Shown: positions 12,434 to 23,741, numbered from the stretch's first letter. The stretch is 64,000 nt of DNA from Dillenia suffruticosa (GCA_033439265.1 JAVTVX010000009.1:2717609-2781608); one strand, 5' to 3'. The notes: a model not told the origin generated them from the letters alone. Numbers and translations: made by a program.

Positions 12434-14669
12434 TACTACTAGAAAACAAGGTATTAACGACGGAAATATCCATTGCTGATAATAAAGATTTTATCGCTGA
12501 AAACCACTCCACTAAAAATTATCGACAAAATACCATCCGTCACTAAATATCAGTGACGGATTATTCCGCTCACCTACGCACTGACTTCCTTTAATTTGTG
12601 AAAAATGCCTTCAGCCAGGTTCGATCTTGGTTATGCGTAAAATGTCAAAAACACCACAACCGCCGGACTAAATGAGATATCTAACCTTATTTTTTTATTT
12701 ATTATTTTATCTCATATTTTTTTAATAATAATAAAATAATATAAAATTATAATTTATTATAAAATAATAAAATGTTATTTATCTTACTCTCTCATTTTTT
12801 TTCTTATCTCACTCTTATTTTTTTTTCATTTATCTTGGGGTAATTTTTTATTAAATATTCTAATTGGATTTTTCTAATTGTTTAAATTCGACATTGATTA
12901 AATTTATGTTAAATAAAGAAATAAAATATTTCTTTAATTAATTAAATTGAATAATAAAATAATAAAATAAAAGAAAAAAGAAAAAGAATTATTAAATAAA
13001 CAAATAAACATATAAACAAATAAAAAATAAAAAAATAAAAATATCTATCGCTAAATTTTCATCAATAATCCGTTTGTAATCTATCGCTAAAATTTTCGTC
13101 GCTAATTTGTTACTGATAACTGTACATATTTTGTTTTTTTTTTTACCGTTCACCACTATACCGACGAATTAATAACGGATGTTTTCTGTCGCTAAATTTA
13201 GCGACGGATTCCTAATTCATCATTAAATTCGTCGCTAAATAATAAAATATTTAAAAAATAATAAAATAAAATGCTAATTTAAAATATTATAAAATAATAA
13301 ATATAATTAGTTAATATAAATTAATAAAATAACAAATTAAAATAAAATATTAAATGTTAATTAAAAAAATTAAGTTTAGCGACGGATTGAGGAATCCATC
13401 GCTAAATTAACAACGAATTTTAAAATTCGTCACTAAATAATAAAATATTTAAAAAATAAAAAAATATTATTCTTTAAAAAATAAAAATAATAAAATAATA
13501 AAATAAAATGCCAATTTTAAATTTTATAAAATAATAAATATGATTATTTAATATAAATTAATAAAATAAAAGAATAATAAAATAAAATAAAATATAAAAT
13601 GTTAATTTTAAAAAAATTTAAGTTTAACATTTTATATTTTATTTTATTATTTTATTATTCTTTTTATTTTTATTTTTATTTTTTTGAAACCATGTCAATA
13701 AATGGACAACCGTTTATTAGTAGTCATTCGTCTCACTATCACCGTTCTCTGCAAACTATTGTTTGATCATGCTAGATGAGATAAATCGTTGGACATGAAT
13801 GTATGATCTATTGTGTTTTTTGCAGATAACAATAACGAATGAAGATGAATAACTGAACTTTCAAAAGCAATTGAATTATATGAGAGAAACGAATTGATAT
13901 ATAAGACAAAAAACACAAATGGTGAACTTAACATCCACGACTAATTAAAAATTATTTATTACAGATTAGTTGAATTATTTATTGTTGAAAATTATTAAAT
14001 TGATGAGAATTGTAATATTAAATATATATTTAATTCGATTTCGTTATTTAGAATATGTTAAAAAGAGAGATACGATTAAAAATATTTTCTAATAGAATAT
14101 AGAAAAAATTTTTCTTGGAAATTAGTCATGAATTTTGAAATTCTGATAAAAAATCAGCGATAAATTTAGTCACAAATATTTTATTTGTGACTAATTAACG
14201 ATAAATTTTGCCACGAATATTTATTTATGGCTAATTAGTGACGAATTTAATTATGAATTTTGGAATTTATTGCAAAATTTTTGTGATAAATATTTTTACC
14301 CTGATTAATTAGTGTTGAATTTAGCGATGAAAATTTTTTATAGCGAATTAGTGACAAAATTTGCCACAAAATTTATTTGTGGCTAAATTTGGTGGTGAAA
14401 CGTGCGACGAAATGTTTTCGTCGCTAAATTTAGCGACGGATAACAGTATTTGTGACAAAATTTAGTCACGAAATTTCTATTCGTCACTAATTAGTAACGA
14501 ATTTTAGAACGAAAAATTTTCCGTCGCCAATTAGCAATAGATTTAGTTACGAAAATTTTTTTCATCACCAATTAACGACTAATTTGGCCATGAATACCTT
14601 TCGTCGCTAAATCCATCGTAAAATAGCAATGACTTTTTTCCGTCACTAAAACCGTGTTTTTTAATGATT
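12434..14669. mobile_element. CACTA-like DNA transposon, non-autonomous
   Basis: The left end reads 'tactactagaaaacaagg', one base off the plant CACTA terminus CACTACTAGAAAA. The right end 'gttttttaatgatt' is a degraded mirror of it. Inside both ends lie many short direct and inverted repeats of the type 'cgtcgctaaatttagcgacgga', typical CACTA subterminal repeats (clusters at 12465-12560, 13050-13250, 13375-13435 and 14150-14650). No transposase frame is present. A 180-250 bp AT-rich module starting at 'gcgacggatt' is duplicated (13198 and 13379). It is inserted in the antisense copia fossil. No 3-bp target duplication is preserved. Confidence 0.75.
13560..13680. repeat. Long inverted repeat inside the CACTA-like element
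   Basis: A left arm ending in 'aaaatataaaatgttaa' (to about 13604) and a right arm beginning 'ttaacattttatatttta' (from about 13625) mirror each other for roughly 45 bp with few mismatches around a short AT-rich spacer. It would fold as a hairpin. It lies in the non-coding interior of the transposon. Confidence 0.7.
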
Positions 14670-15233
14670 TATGATTTTTTATCAACAGCTTGTTATTTTG
14701 TTCACCCACAACAGATGAGAAATTAGTTCAGAATATTTCTTAAAACCTTTCTCTCAATATTTCTGATGTAGGAGCATATTTGAAATATGAAAAGTGGAGA
14801 GTGTTTTCTCTAATATATTATATTCAGAAATATTTTCTCCATATAATTTCAATTGAGAGGTGATTTAAAAACTACTGAATTTACTTACAAATTTAAAATC
14901 TTGAAATTTTAAATGAATCCGATCATAATGAGATTTTGGAAGAATTACTATCTTTTGGTGATCAAATCTTTCTTCTAAATTCTTTCAAAATTAGAGTGGA
15001 TTTTTCACAATCAAATCTTCATGGAGGTGATGGCAAAAAAAATCATTGCCTTGGCTTGATTTTGCAAACTCTTCTTATTGTTTTTCTTTAATTATTTCAC
15101 CAAGACCATTCGCATTCAAATGGATTTTAATATCAAGTTTCCATGATAGATAATTTTTTTCAAAAATGTCAAGGAACATAAAGTGAAGTCTTGCAAGATT
15201 CATCATTATCAGCTATAACAAAAGATGAAAAAG

Positions 15234-15236
<3 letters not shown>

Positions 15237-15273
<37 letters not shown>
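15237..15273. repeat. (AT)n microsatellite
   Basis: An uninterrupted AT dinucleotide run lies upstream of the gag part of the antisense copia fossil. Confidence 0.9.
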
Positions 15274-15276
<3 letters not shown>

Positions 15277-16164
15277 CTATATGAAAATTAAGATTCTAGT
15301 TTTCAAACTATATACTGAATCAATAATAAGATTGTTATTAGAAAACAATGAATACAACATAATTAGGATAGTTCATTTTCTGATGTGGAAGATCGGACAT
15401 AGTTACAACTATAGAATATATTTTGGAAAACCATAATATATATACTAAGAGAAATACAATCTATATTATTAAAAATTATAATATTCAATAAAATCTTTGT
15501 ATAAAAAATGATAAATAAAAATTATAAAAATTCATGCCAAAGAAAGTTTCTTCTTCATTGGGCAGAGCTTTGTGCAAAGAAAGATTCTTCTTCATTGGGC
15601 TGAGTTTCATGCTGATAACGTATTATAAAATATAGAGAAAAGAAAAAGAATTTAAATAAAATAAGAGATAAATTTTATTTCTCTATTTCATCTACATTTA
15701 CAAATGAGATTGTAGGGCCTATATATAGGCAATTGAAATGAGTATAAAGAGTCATCCACAATAAATACTATAACCTAAAATATAGAGGACTGGACACTTG
15801 TGTGCCCCCTAAGAGCCCCTCGTTCTATAATTTTTATAAATATTAATAAATATTATATTATAATGTAACGATCATAAATTTCATAAATATCGATATCTTT
15901 ATAAGTTTTAAAGAAATTTCAAAAATGGGTTGAAATCACAAAGTACAGCTAATACAAGTTTTTCAGCTGTGAATATAATAAAAAATACCATCTTAATTAT
16001 GAGATTCAATCATTTTTAAAATAAAAAAATTAAAATTAGTTTATCTTATTGAATATTTCTAATCAAACTGGCGATAATTAAGCTTTCACCCCTTTTTTCA
16101 AAAGTCCTGGCGATAATTAAGCTTTCACCCCATTTTCAAAAGTCCACACTTAGCTTGGGAGTCC

Positions 16165-16540
16165 CTGAAAAATGTAAAGCATAAGTCTACTTGGCTTGAA
16201 GGTTTAGCCAAAAGCTCTTTACCGTTTGGAGTAACATACGCATCGGAGGTATCCTCCTACGCCCGACAATGGCTTCAGAATAAACGTGGGTGGAAGTCAT
16301 AGGCAACGAGGATGCAGCTGGCGCAAGCGGCATCATCAGAAATTGGGAGGCTTTAGCAAATCAAGTCTGCTCTGTGGACATGGCGGTGTCATGGGCCCTA
16401 TGGCATGGTTTGAAGCCGGCCAATGAATTGGGTATCTGGAGAGTTGAGGTTGAGTCAGAATTGACAAGGCGATGGTATCCCTCATTAAGCAAAATCTTCC
16501 TAGCCTGGTATCCCTTAATAAGCAAAATCTTCATAGCCTC
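16165..16540 (+). pseudogene. RNase H-like fragment, copy 2
   Basis: This is the best preserved of three copies. The frame from 16290 reads NEDAAGASGIIRNWEALANQ, then VCSVDMAVSWALWHGLKPA, NELGIWRVEVESELTRRW. The order 'G.IIRN...SWALWHGLK.A.ELG...VEVES.L' matches the plant RVT_3-type RNase H domain found at the C-end of LINE polyproteins. It lacks a start codon context and the rest of the domain. It ends in a short internal duplication of a 'tcccttaataagcaaaatctt' type segment. Confidence 0.5.
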
Positions 16541-16541
16541 T

Positions 16542-16660
16542 ATCCCTTTCGAGGACCTGTGAATGTGGAGGATTGCATGAATGGGATTGAAGGAAATAGC
16601 ATCCCTTTCGAGGACCTGTGAGTGTGGAGGATTGCATAAATGGGATTGAAGGAAAAAGCA
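16542..16660 (+). repeat. 59-bp tandem duplication
   Basis: Two adjacent copies begin 'atccctttcgaggacctgtg' at 16542 and 16601 and end in 'gattgaaggaaa.agc'. Unit 3 has a single copy near 32020-32080, so the duplication is specific to unit 2. Confidence 0.85.
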
Positions 16661-17501
16661 AAGTGTATAGGGAGTCTAACATGTATGCAAATTAACTTAC
16701 CGATCCAAGCCCACCTCTGACTCTGAATAAATAAAAAGGAACAAAAAAACCAAATACGCCCTTATCTCCAAATAATACAAAAATAATTGCCGATGAAATT
16801 TGAAACCATAGATTTAATCACCCCGTGATTCAAATGATACGATACCTATGATTGGAAAAGGCCTGTCCTTTTTATGGGTTCGCATTGAGTTTTTCTGCCA
16901 AGGAAGAGAGTTTTGGATTTACACTTTTAATGAAAAAAAAAAACTATTGATTTTTCAACTAATATATTATAATAGAAAAATGGGAGATAATGGATTTGAA
17001 GTATTTAAATTGCATCAATTTTAACCTATAATGCACCCACTAATTTAAGTAGGATTTGTACAATATTTATCATAGGTGCTGAACTCGTTTTATCTTGAAT
17101 TTATCTGATTTGATCTCACTTGATTTAATCAATCATACAAGTGTATTGCCATCCCCGGGCGAATACCTTTTGTGGCAATTGGAGGGGAAGGTTCAAAATT
17201 TCATGATCAAACTTTTGTACAAAAGATGAAACTCGGTAACCAAAGGGACATGCCTCCCAATAGGGGGGATAGAGAATTTGTACATATTCCTTTTGAAATT
17301 AGAAAATAACCAATTTTGGGGATGAGTAGTTGTTGTCATGGTCTGTGAGAGCGTGGTTAGGATGTTAACTTGAAAAATGAATAGAGTCAAAAAAAAAAAA
17401 AAAATCTCGCCTCCAATTATACACCTCCCGGCCCCCCTTCCTTCATCACTTATAATACAGACGAGATCATAGATTATCGAAGTTTTAATTATCACATGGA
17501 C

Positions 17502-17532
<31 letters not shown>

Positions 17533-17580
17533 CCGGGTTGTTTGTGGTGGTGAATTTTGAGTTTGGAAGATGAAATCGTA

Positions 17581-19841
17581 ATGACGAGTAATAATACATG
17601 TTCTAATTCCAAACTTGATCAGATGATTTTTGAGAGAAATAGGAGAATTCATATGAAAGGTCTTTGCTCCAAACTTGCTTCACTCATTCCTTCTTACTAT
17701 TTCAAAACCTCTAAGGTACTCTCTCTCTCTCTCTCTCTCTCACCCCCCATGTCTTTGTCTCTTTCTTTAATTAGTTTGGAAGGTTAAATGCATTAGAGAG
17801 TCGTTTTGAGCTTGTAATGTCTTTAAAGCAACAGGTTCACGAACCTTGGCTGGTCTCCCCCTGTCTTATTATGAAAAAAATTGAATCACGGCACTTTCAA
17901 GAAACCTTTACAAATAATTCTTGTAGTTCCATCATTTGTTTCGAATTTTAAGATCTTGATCACTTTCGATCTCTGACCACTTTCCACGAAATGCAAATTG
18001 TATCTGAATACACATGAAATGAGAATTAGCCTCCAAAAAAGGGTCTTCTTAAAGATCATTGAAACATCATGAAACCCTTTTCTGGGCACGCGAAATGAAA
18101 TAATTCTTTAGAATAAAAACAAAATAATGTAAGATATATGGTGGGCTACAAATCATTTTGATGTTTGTTTTGACAATGCTTTACACTGCCTGCAAAACTA
18201 ACACAACCCTTCTTCTTAAAATATTAAATATGATATAGACGAGTTATGCACTCAAAACACCAAAAACAATAAAATTCCCCCTTTATTTAAGGCACTATGC
18301 AGCTCTCAACTTATAACAAGCTTGCATTAGGTATATAAGATTTAACCTAATGCGATTAGTATGGACTTTGTCAGAAATCTTGCACGACAAAAATATTGCA
18401 TGATTAAAGCCCCCAAATATGTAAAATACAACAAGATAATTTGGCGTTTTTCTAAATAAATCATGGTGGTGTTCTTTCCTATTTGTCAAATTAAGAAAAG
18501 CCCTAGAAAATTGTGTACATGTTCCCCATATGCATTTATCAAACAAAGCTACTCTTTGTGCAATTCTTAATAAAGCAAAGAACTATTTCTTTTTGGGTTT
18601 CTTTTAGCTAATAAGTTCCTTCTTGCTAAGTGCTTACTCTTTCTTCTATTTGAGACAACAGACCTTTGAGCTATATATAACTTGCTCCATATTTAAACAA
18701 GTTTGTGTTAAAGCGATAGACCTTTTTTCCTGGGGTTCAAAAGCATTCACTTTTACCTTTGCGCTATACTTAGAAACACATACACTTAGCCTTATCTACA
18801 TTTCTCAATTAAACACCTTCAAATATGTTTGATAAGTCATTTTAAGTCACATTTCTTTCAAAGATCAATAATTTGTGCCATGTATGTGTTATTATTGAAA
18901 TTCATGTCTGCGTGTTATGTATGTATATATACATATTCATCCTTTAATTTTGATTTTTGCTGGAAATGTTAGCACAATAAGATCAGCTGGATGTTGCCAC
19001 AACATATATAATGCAGTTGAAAGAAAGAGTAGAGGAACTAAAGAAGAAAAAGCAAAGACTAACAATGGATAATGAACAAGGTGACCTAGGTCCTAGTGAT
19101 CCCACGAGGACTGGTTTACAATTGCCTGTGCTTGAAATTAGGGATTATGGGTTAGGCTTGGAAGTGAATTTTATAACTGGGTTAAGAAAGAACTTCATGT
19201 TATGTGAAGTCATTACTGTTCTTGAGGAAGAAGGAGCTAGTGTTGTTAGTGCTAGTCTTTCCACTGTGGGAAATAAGGTCTTCCACACACTTCATGCCCA
19301 GGTAACTACTTACTTATCCTAAAATATATCCATATTATTTTCATTTTTCTTTTGGTAATTTGAGTTATTTAAACTATTAGGAGAGAACTGAATTTTTATC
19401 TTAAAAGTTAAATACTAAGAAAGTTTTCACATGTATTTAAGTTAGTTGATCCTGAATATTAAGTTAATTTGAGATTTAATGTGTTTTCAATATGACTAAC
19501 CCTACACATATGTAGAATAATCTATATATGGTAAGATAGAAACACATCTCAACCTAAGGCAACTGACATAAGTTTTCATATGGTTTTGATATTGTATTAG
19601 GAGAGAACTCAATTCAGAATCTGAGTTCTCTCCTAATATAGATCTTGGCTCGTAAGACTTCTCTTTGGTCTAGCTAGTAAGCAGGATAATGTTTCTCGGC
19701 CTTAATGAAAATAGTCTCCGAGCACATTTAATCATACTAATTCAAGTTTACAACTGTGAACAAACTTTGCAGGTCAAAAGTACAAGAGTTGGGATAGAGA
19801 CTTCAAGGGTGTGCAAAAGATTGCATGAGCTAATCAGCTGA
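17581..19841 (+). pseudogene. bHLH162-like gene, copy 2, decaying
   Basis: Exon positions match the intact copies: 17581-17715, 18963-19301 and 19773-19841. Four lesions are visible. The TATA-bearing interval between the two CT tracts is deleted upstream. The intron-1 acceptor is 'gctg' (18959-18962) where the others have 'gcag'. Codon 6 of exon 2 is TAA (18978-18980) instead of CAA. The basic region has Gln-Met where the others have Arg-Lys before 'ERNRR'. The remainder of exon 2 and exon 3 are open and nearly identical to copy 3. An in-frame AG at 18985-18986 would skip both the bad acceptor and the stop at a cost of 8 codons, so low expression of a shortened form cannot be excluded. Confidence 0.85.
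19595..19638. repeat. Perfect 17-bp inverted repeat in intron 2
   Basis: Arms 19595-19611 ('tattaggagagaactca') and 19622-19638 are exact reverse complements around a 10-nt loop. It lies in about 88 bp present in copies 2 and 3 and absent from intron 2 of copy 1. Confidence 0.9.
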
Positions 19842-20649
19842 ATGCAATTCTGAAGATTTTTGTGCAAAGTGAAATGTTAAGATATAACGTATTTCAGTAA
19901 ACTAAAAGGGTTATGGATCTAAAATTCCTACTGAGTAAATAGGTGAAGTGGTCTCTTTTACCATTGTAAGGATTAATGGGAAGAATATGTGATTTCCCTG
20001 AGGTTAGGGTTTCCTACCTGTTCTTGGAGTGTAATTGGTGTTGTAATGCCACTATATTTGCCCATAAGACTTTCAAGAGATACCTTCTCTCTCTCTCTCT
20101 CTCTCTCTCTCGATATAATCAACTAGTATTTAGAATCATATTTTGACTAATTCAGTTCGAACGTTGTCAACTCAATTTGAGAGCTCTCATAATATAATTT
20201 TTTCCATCTCTTTCTCTCTCCCTCCCCCCCTCCCTCCCTCCCTCCCTCTCTCTCTCTCTCTCTTCCCCCTCCCCCACCAAATATCTTTGCCTAAGTTGAT
20301 CCGATATGCTAAATTTTGTGCCTAACTAATCGTTGATCTTGAATGCATTTGGAAGGTGGTAAGTAGGGATTTGATGCTGTGTGTCGCCTTTAACCCAACA
20401 ACTACTACTTATATGGTTTGTTTGCTAAACTCAGAGTTATTCGCTAAGTTGATTTTAACTTACAAATTTTAAGTATTAAAGAAAAATGAAAGTATGATTA
20501 CCCAAATTGACGAATAAATGATACCAAATTAGAATAAAGAACCTAAAAATCTAAAGGTGTTTTTGTGAATTTTTTTTAAAAGAAATTTTGATATCATATT
20601 AGAGAATAAAGTTTCAGTACCATGTTAGATCAAAAAAGACATAGTTATT

Positions 20650-21820
20650 AACAGTAATAATAGGTAGATTACATGCTAACATATAGGAGAACCAATAATT
20701 TTGTGGTGGTTGGGTACTCAGATTCAGACTTCGCTAGCTGTATTGATTCTCAAAAATCAATATTTGGATACATTTTTGTTCTAACCGGTGGAGTTGTATC
20801 ATATAGAAGTATTAAACAGATATTGACCACAACATCCACTATAGAAGCTGAATTTGTAGTGCGATTTGAAATTACGTCACAGGTGATGTGGCTACGAAGT
20901 TTCATGGTTGAGCTTAGGATTTTTGACTTACCTAAATCATTGAGTGTATTTTGTGATAATTCAGTTACGGTGTTTCTAACTAAGAATAATAAGAGTGATA
21001 ATTAAAATAAATATATCGACATTCGGTACTTAGCTATAAGGAAGCGTATATTGGAAAATAAAGTTGTAATCTAACACGTTAAGATCGAATGTATGCTTGT
21101 TGATCCCTTGAATAAAGGTATACCTCCGGTTAAATTCAAAAATCATGTTGTAAATACAAGATTAAGTCCCAATTTTAATAAAATTTTGAATTAAATTTTC
21201 TTATATAAATTTATGTGCACATTTTAGTTTTGAGAAAATTTATAAGAATAGATTTCGAATAAATATAGAGTTTATTCATAAAAACAGTTACTATAAAGAT
21301 AGAGAGTAGTATGCATTTTAATGCACGGAAGGCAATACTCACAAATTTAGAAAACTTGTCACTGTAATTCATGTGTGCTTTTCCTATTAAGTTTTGGTTT
21401 GGATAAAGTCACCAAATTAGGTGAATGAGCCAAGTGGGAGAATGTGAGAAATAAAGGGCGGTCAATCACCCTCTATGACCTGCAAAACCCATACCTAGAG
21501 TTGTTATGGAAATCCAGGTATTCATCCACCATTTCCATTCACTTGGGGTAACCAAGTATGGACCCCGTGGTGGTTACTGATGTCACAACCACTATAAACA
21601 GAGGAAGTCACGGCAAGGGTCCTTAAATTCAACTCATCAGTGTCAAATATCATTTAGAGAGAGAATTGAAAGTTTGGAAGGCTTCTTGCACATTCGGATG
21701 TGCTATAGAAGGAGTTACAGTTGCCAGAAAACTATGACCGGAGGTATGTCATGCTTCCGCATGTTTTGGTTAAATTTTGGCTATGTAATTCATGCATTAG
21801 ATTAGCATGAATGGCTTACA
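20650..21820 (+). mobile_element. Ty1/copia fossil: RNase H end and 3' LTR
   Basis: The protein from 20673 reads YSDSDFASCIDSQKSIFGYIF, then STIEAEFV and VFCDNS, the RNase H end of a copia polyprotein. It is followed at 21431-21442 by a purine-rich 'agtgggaga' tract and a probable 3' LTR starting 'tgtgagaaataaag' at about 21443 and ending near 21820 ('ggcttaca'). Only this 3' part of the element is present. It is broken, and age cannot be estimated without the partner LTR. Confidence 0.8.
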
Positions 21821-22480
21821 CCCCACACACACTCTCCCTTTAAAAAAATCTCTTTTAAGAAAATGATTCATATTTTATATGGATGAACAAAATCAGAAAT
21901 TTATATCAGAAGTAAAGACGTACAAAGTAAACATTACTAAAAATTATATTTTTAATAATTATATATATTTAAAATTTTAGAAGAGTTGCCGCTTCCACCA
22001 TTGTTTATACATATAATTACAAATTATAAATTTAATGTCTCAGAATTTCATAAATCTAAGAAGCATATGTTATGCCAACATGTAATTCTCTAACCTACAA
22101 AATTGTGTCGCGGTATATTTGATACCTCTCTCTCTCTCTCTCTTCTTTTATTTTTTAATGTTGTATTTTAAGCAAGAACTCCTAGGATGGTAGGGTTGAT
22201 GTGGGTCTGGTTCTCGAAAGATAAAGGAAGCAGCAAATGACTAGATGGTTTTCCCGGATGACTATGAAAAACAAAGAATTTTTCCTTCTAGTCTCCACTT
22301 AATCGGTCACTTGATTACTACCAAAAAAAAAATAAAAATCGGTCACTTGATGCCCAATTTTGTATACTCCCCTTTTCGTGCAAGCCTGCTCTTACTTTAA
22401 ACAAGCTTTCTTCCTGCACAAAGATTCCTCCCCCCCCCTTCTCTCTCTCAAATTTTTGCGTGCAAAACTAGCAGAGAGCA
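21821..22480. other. Intergenic, no gene seen
   Basis: AT-rich sequence with a (CT) run at about 22128-22143. 22380-22480 looks like the promoter and leader of the following BURP-type relic (C-rich tract at 22429-22438 and 'ctctctctc' at 22441-22449). Confidence 0.6.
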
Positions 22481-22569
22481 AGTGTTCATTTTAAGACGTT
22501 TCCCACTGCCAAAACCAGTGTTCTGCTCCTTTTTCAAGTATTCCTTGGCACCCCTCTCTCTCTACCAAA

Positions 22570-23393
22570 ATGATAAACGAAGCTATCACTTCAAGACTAC
22601 TAGTCTTCATCTTCTTCTTCTTCTTCTTTTCAATCTCATCTTTCCCAATCACAGCATCAGTAGACCACCAAAAAAACCAAAACCCATTTAGACGAAAAGC
22701 ATATCTCCTTCGCTACTGGAACAAACACATTTCCAACACCTACCCAAAACCCCAATTCCTTCTCTCTTAAGCCTTTCACTCACTGCTTTCAACTCATCTC
22801 TTCTCATTCAATTCATTTCCCAGCACTCTCTCTCTTCCCACATTGACTTTTCTGTTCTTCAGCAAATTTGTTTTATTTTTTCGACACCAAACAAAAGGCC
22901 CCCACCAAAAAAGACTCCAATTTTGCACTATATACGAATGTGAACTTCTGGAGTTATTGCCCGAGTCGTCGCGGTGGAGTCGACTCGTTCAAGTACTCGG
23001 GAGGAGTCCACATAGCGGTGCAGTAGTGGGTCACGAAGCACACCGAGTCATTCGTGAGTTATTCCGAGGATGCTAACGTGGCAAACTCGAGTTTTGCCAA
23101 CTACGGGCCGGGTTCAACGGCGGGTTGGGCGAGTTCACAGGGAACGAGTCACAAGTCAATGTGCAGTTTCCCTACTGGTTATACTGTTGTCATTCTGTCC
23201 CTAAAGTTAAAGGTTTATGAAGTGGACATACTAAATGTTTTGAGTTCCAGGTTAAGATCAATCATGGGGTTGCAATTTGTCACCTTGACACTTCGGCATG
23301 GAGCCCGGGTCATGGAGCTTCGTGGCACTCGGGTAAATCAAGGTTTGCCATTGAATCTATGAAAATGGCATGACTTTGACCGTGGCCGATTAA
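22570..23393 (+). pseudogene. BURP-domain gene relic (polygalacturonase beta-subunit-like)
   Basis: The frame from 22570 starts with a signal peptide (hydrophobic residues 10-26), then 'NPFRRKAYLLRYWNKHISN' and 'PKPQFLLS', the conserved N-terminus of polygalacturonase-1 non-catalytic subunit beta proteins, which act in the cell wall. It stops at 22768. Further on, frame-shifted pieces show the family's F..Y repeats ('VNFWSYCPSRRGGVDSFKY', 'SFVSYSEDANVANSSFANYG'). The BURP end follows: 'CCHSVPKVK', 'VYEVDILN', 'HGVAICHLDTSAWSPGHGA' and a final 'YENGMTLTVAD' ending at 23393, where the expected Trp after Cys-His is a stop. Most of the repeat region and the first part of the BURP domain are missing. 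It is a dead host gene. Confidence 0.85.
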
Positions 23394-23705
23394 TTTGAAA
23401 TTTTAGAATTATCTCGTTGGATTATTTTATTCGATTGTTGTGGGGGCCCCTTGCTGAAATTTATGGTATTATTTGGGAAACAAAATAAATCAATCGTGGT
23501 GTCTACTCAGCAGGCTTGGTCGAGAATCTCTTGGGTCCCATGTTGGTTCAGTTCCTGGATTCTTGTAGACCTAAAGTGTCAACAACGCAATCTTGTCTTG
23601 GATTAGAACTCGATGTTGTGAGTGTTGCATGCAAAACGTTTCATCCATTAGTCGAGCAATTTTTCCACGCAATCATACATTCCCATCCTAATAAATATGT
23701 ATGTA

Positions 23706-23741
<36 letters not shown>

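Larger units (their letters stand above)
11330..15800 (-). mobile_element. Ty1/copia retrotransposon fossil, antisense
   Basis: This is a broken copia-family element on the minus strand. The gag part lies at about 15210-14670, with UBN2-type words such as 'KSHYDRIHLKFQDFKFVS' and 'KTLSTFHISNMLLHQKY'. A pol part lies at about 12430-11330 and covers the end of integrase ('KSKLPVHDWGHAILHA'), the linker to reverse transcriptase ('GRPMDLKNKNPQ') and the start of reverse transcriptase ('WPKWKETIQAKLISLSKREIFG'). A probable 5' LTR with a following primer-site-like 'ttatcagca' lies at about 15800-15620. A CACTA-like element (12434-14669) sits between the gag and pol parts. Many breaks make it old and non-functional. 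A second LTR was not found. Confidence 0.8.
15790..20512 (+). repeat. Duplicated unit 2 (bHLH array)
   Basis: It aligns with unit 3 from about 31125 (shared 'tataaatattaataaatattat' and 'ccatcttaattatgagattcaatcatttttaaaata') through the RNase H-like fragment, upstream DNA, bHLH exons and a downstream tail that ends near 20512 and 36523 ('gtatgattacccaaattgac'). 16660-17500 is non-coding and matches 600-1545 and 32080-33450. The downstream tail (19985-20512) holds CT/CCCT microsatellites at about 20084-20112 and 20210-20262 and no gene. Confidence 0.85.

Noticed and set aside
19595-19638. Intronic hairpin as a miRNA precursor
   Set aside because: The stem is only 17 bp with a 10-nt loop, far too short for a plant miRNA foldback.
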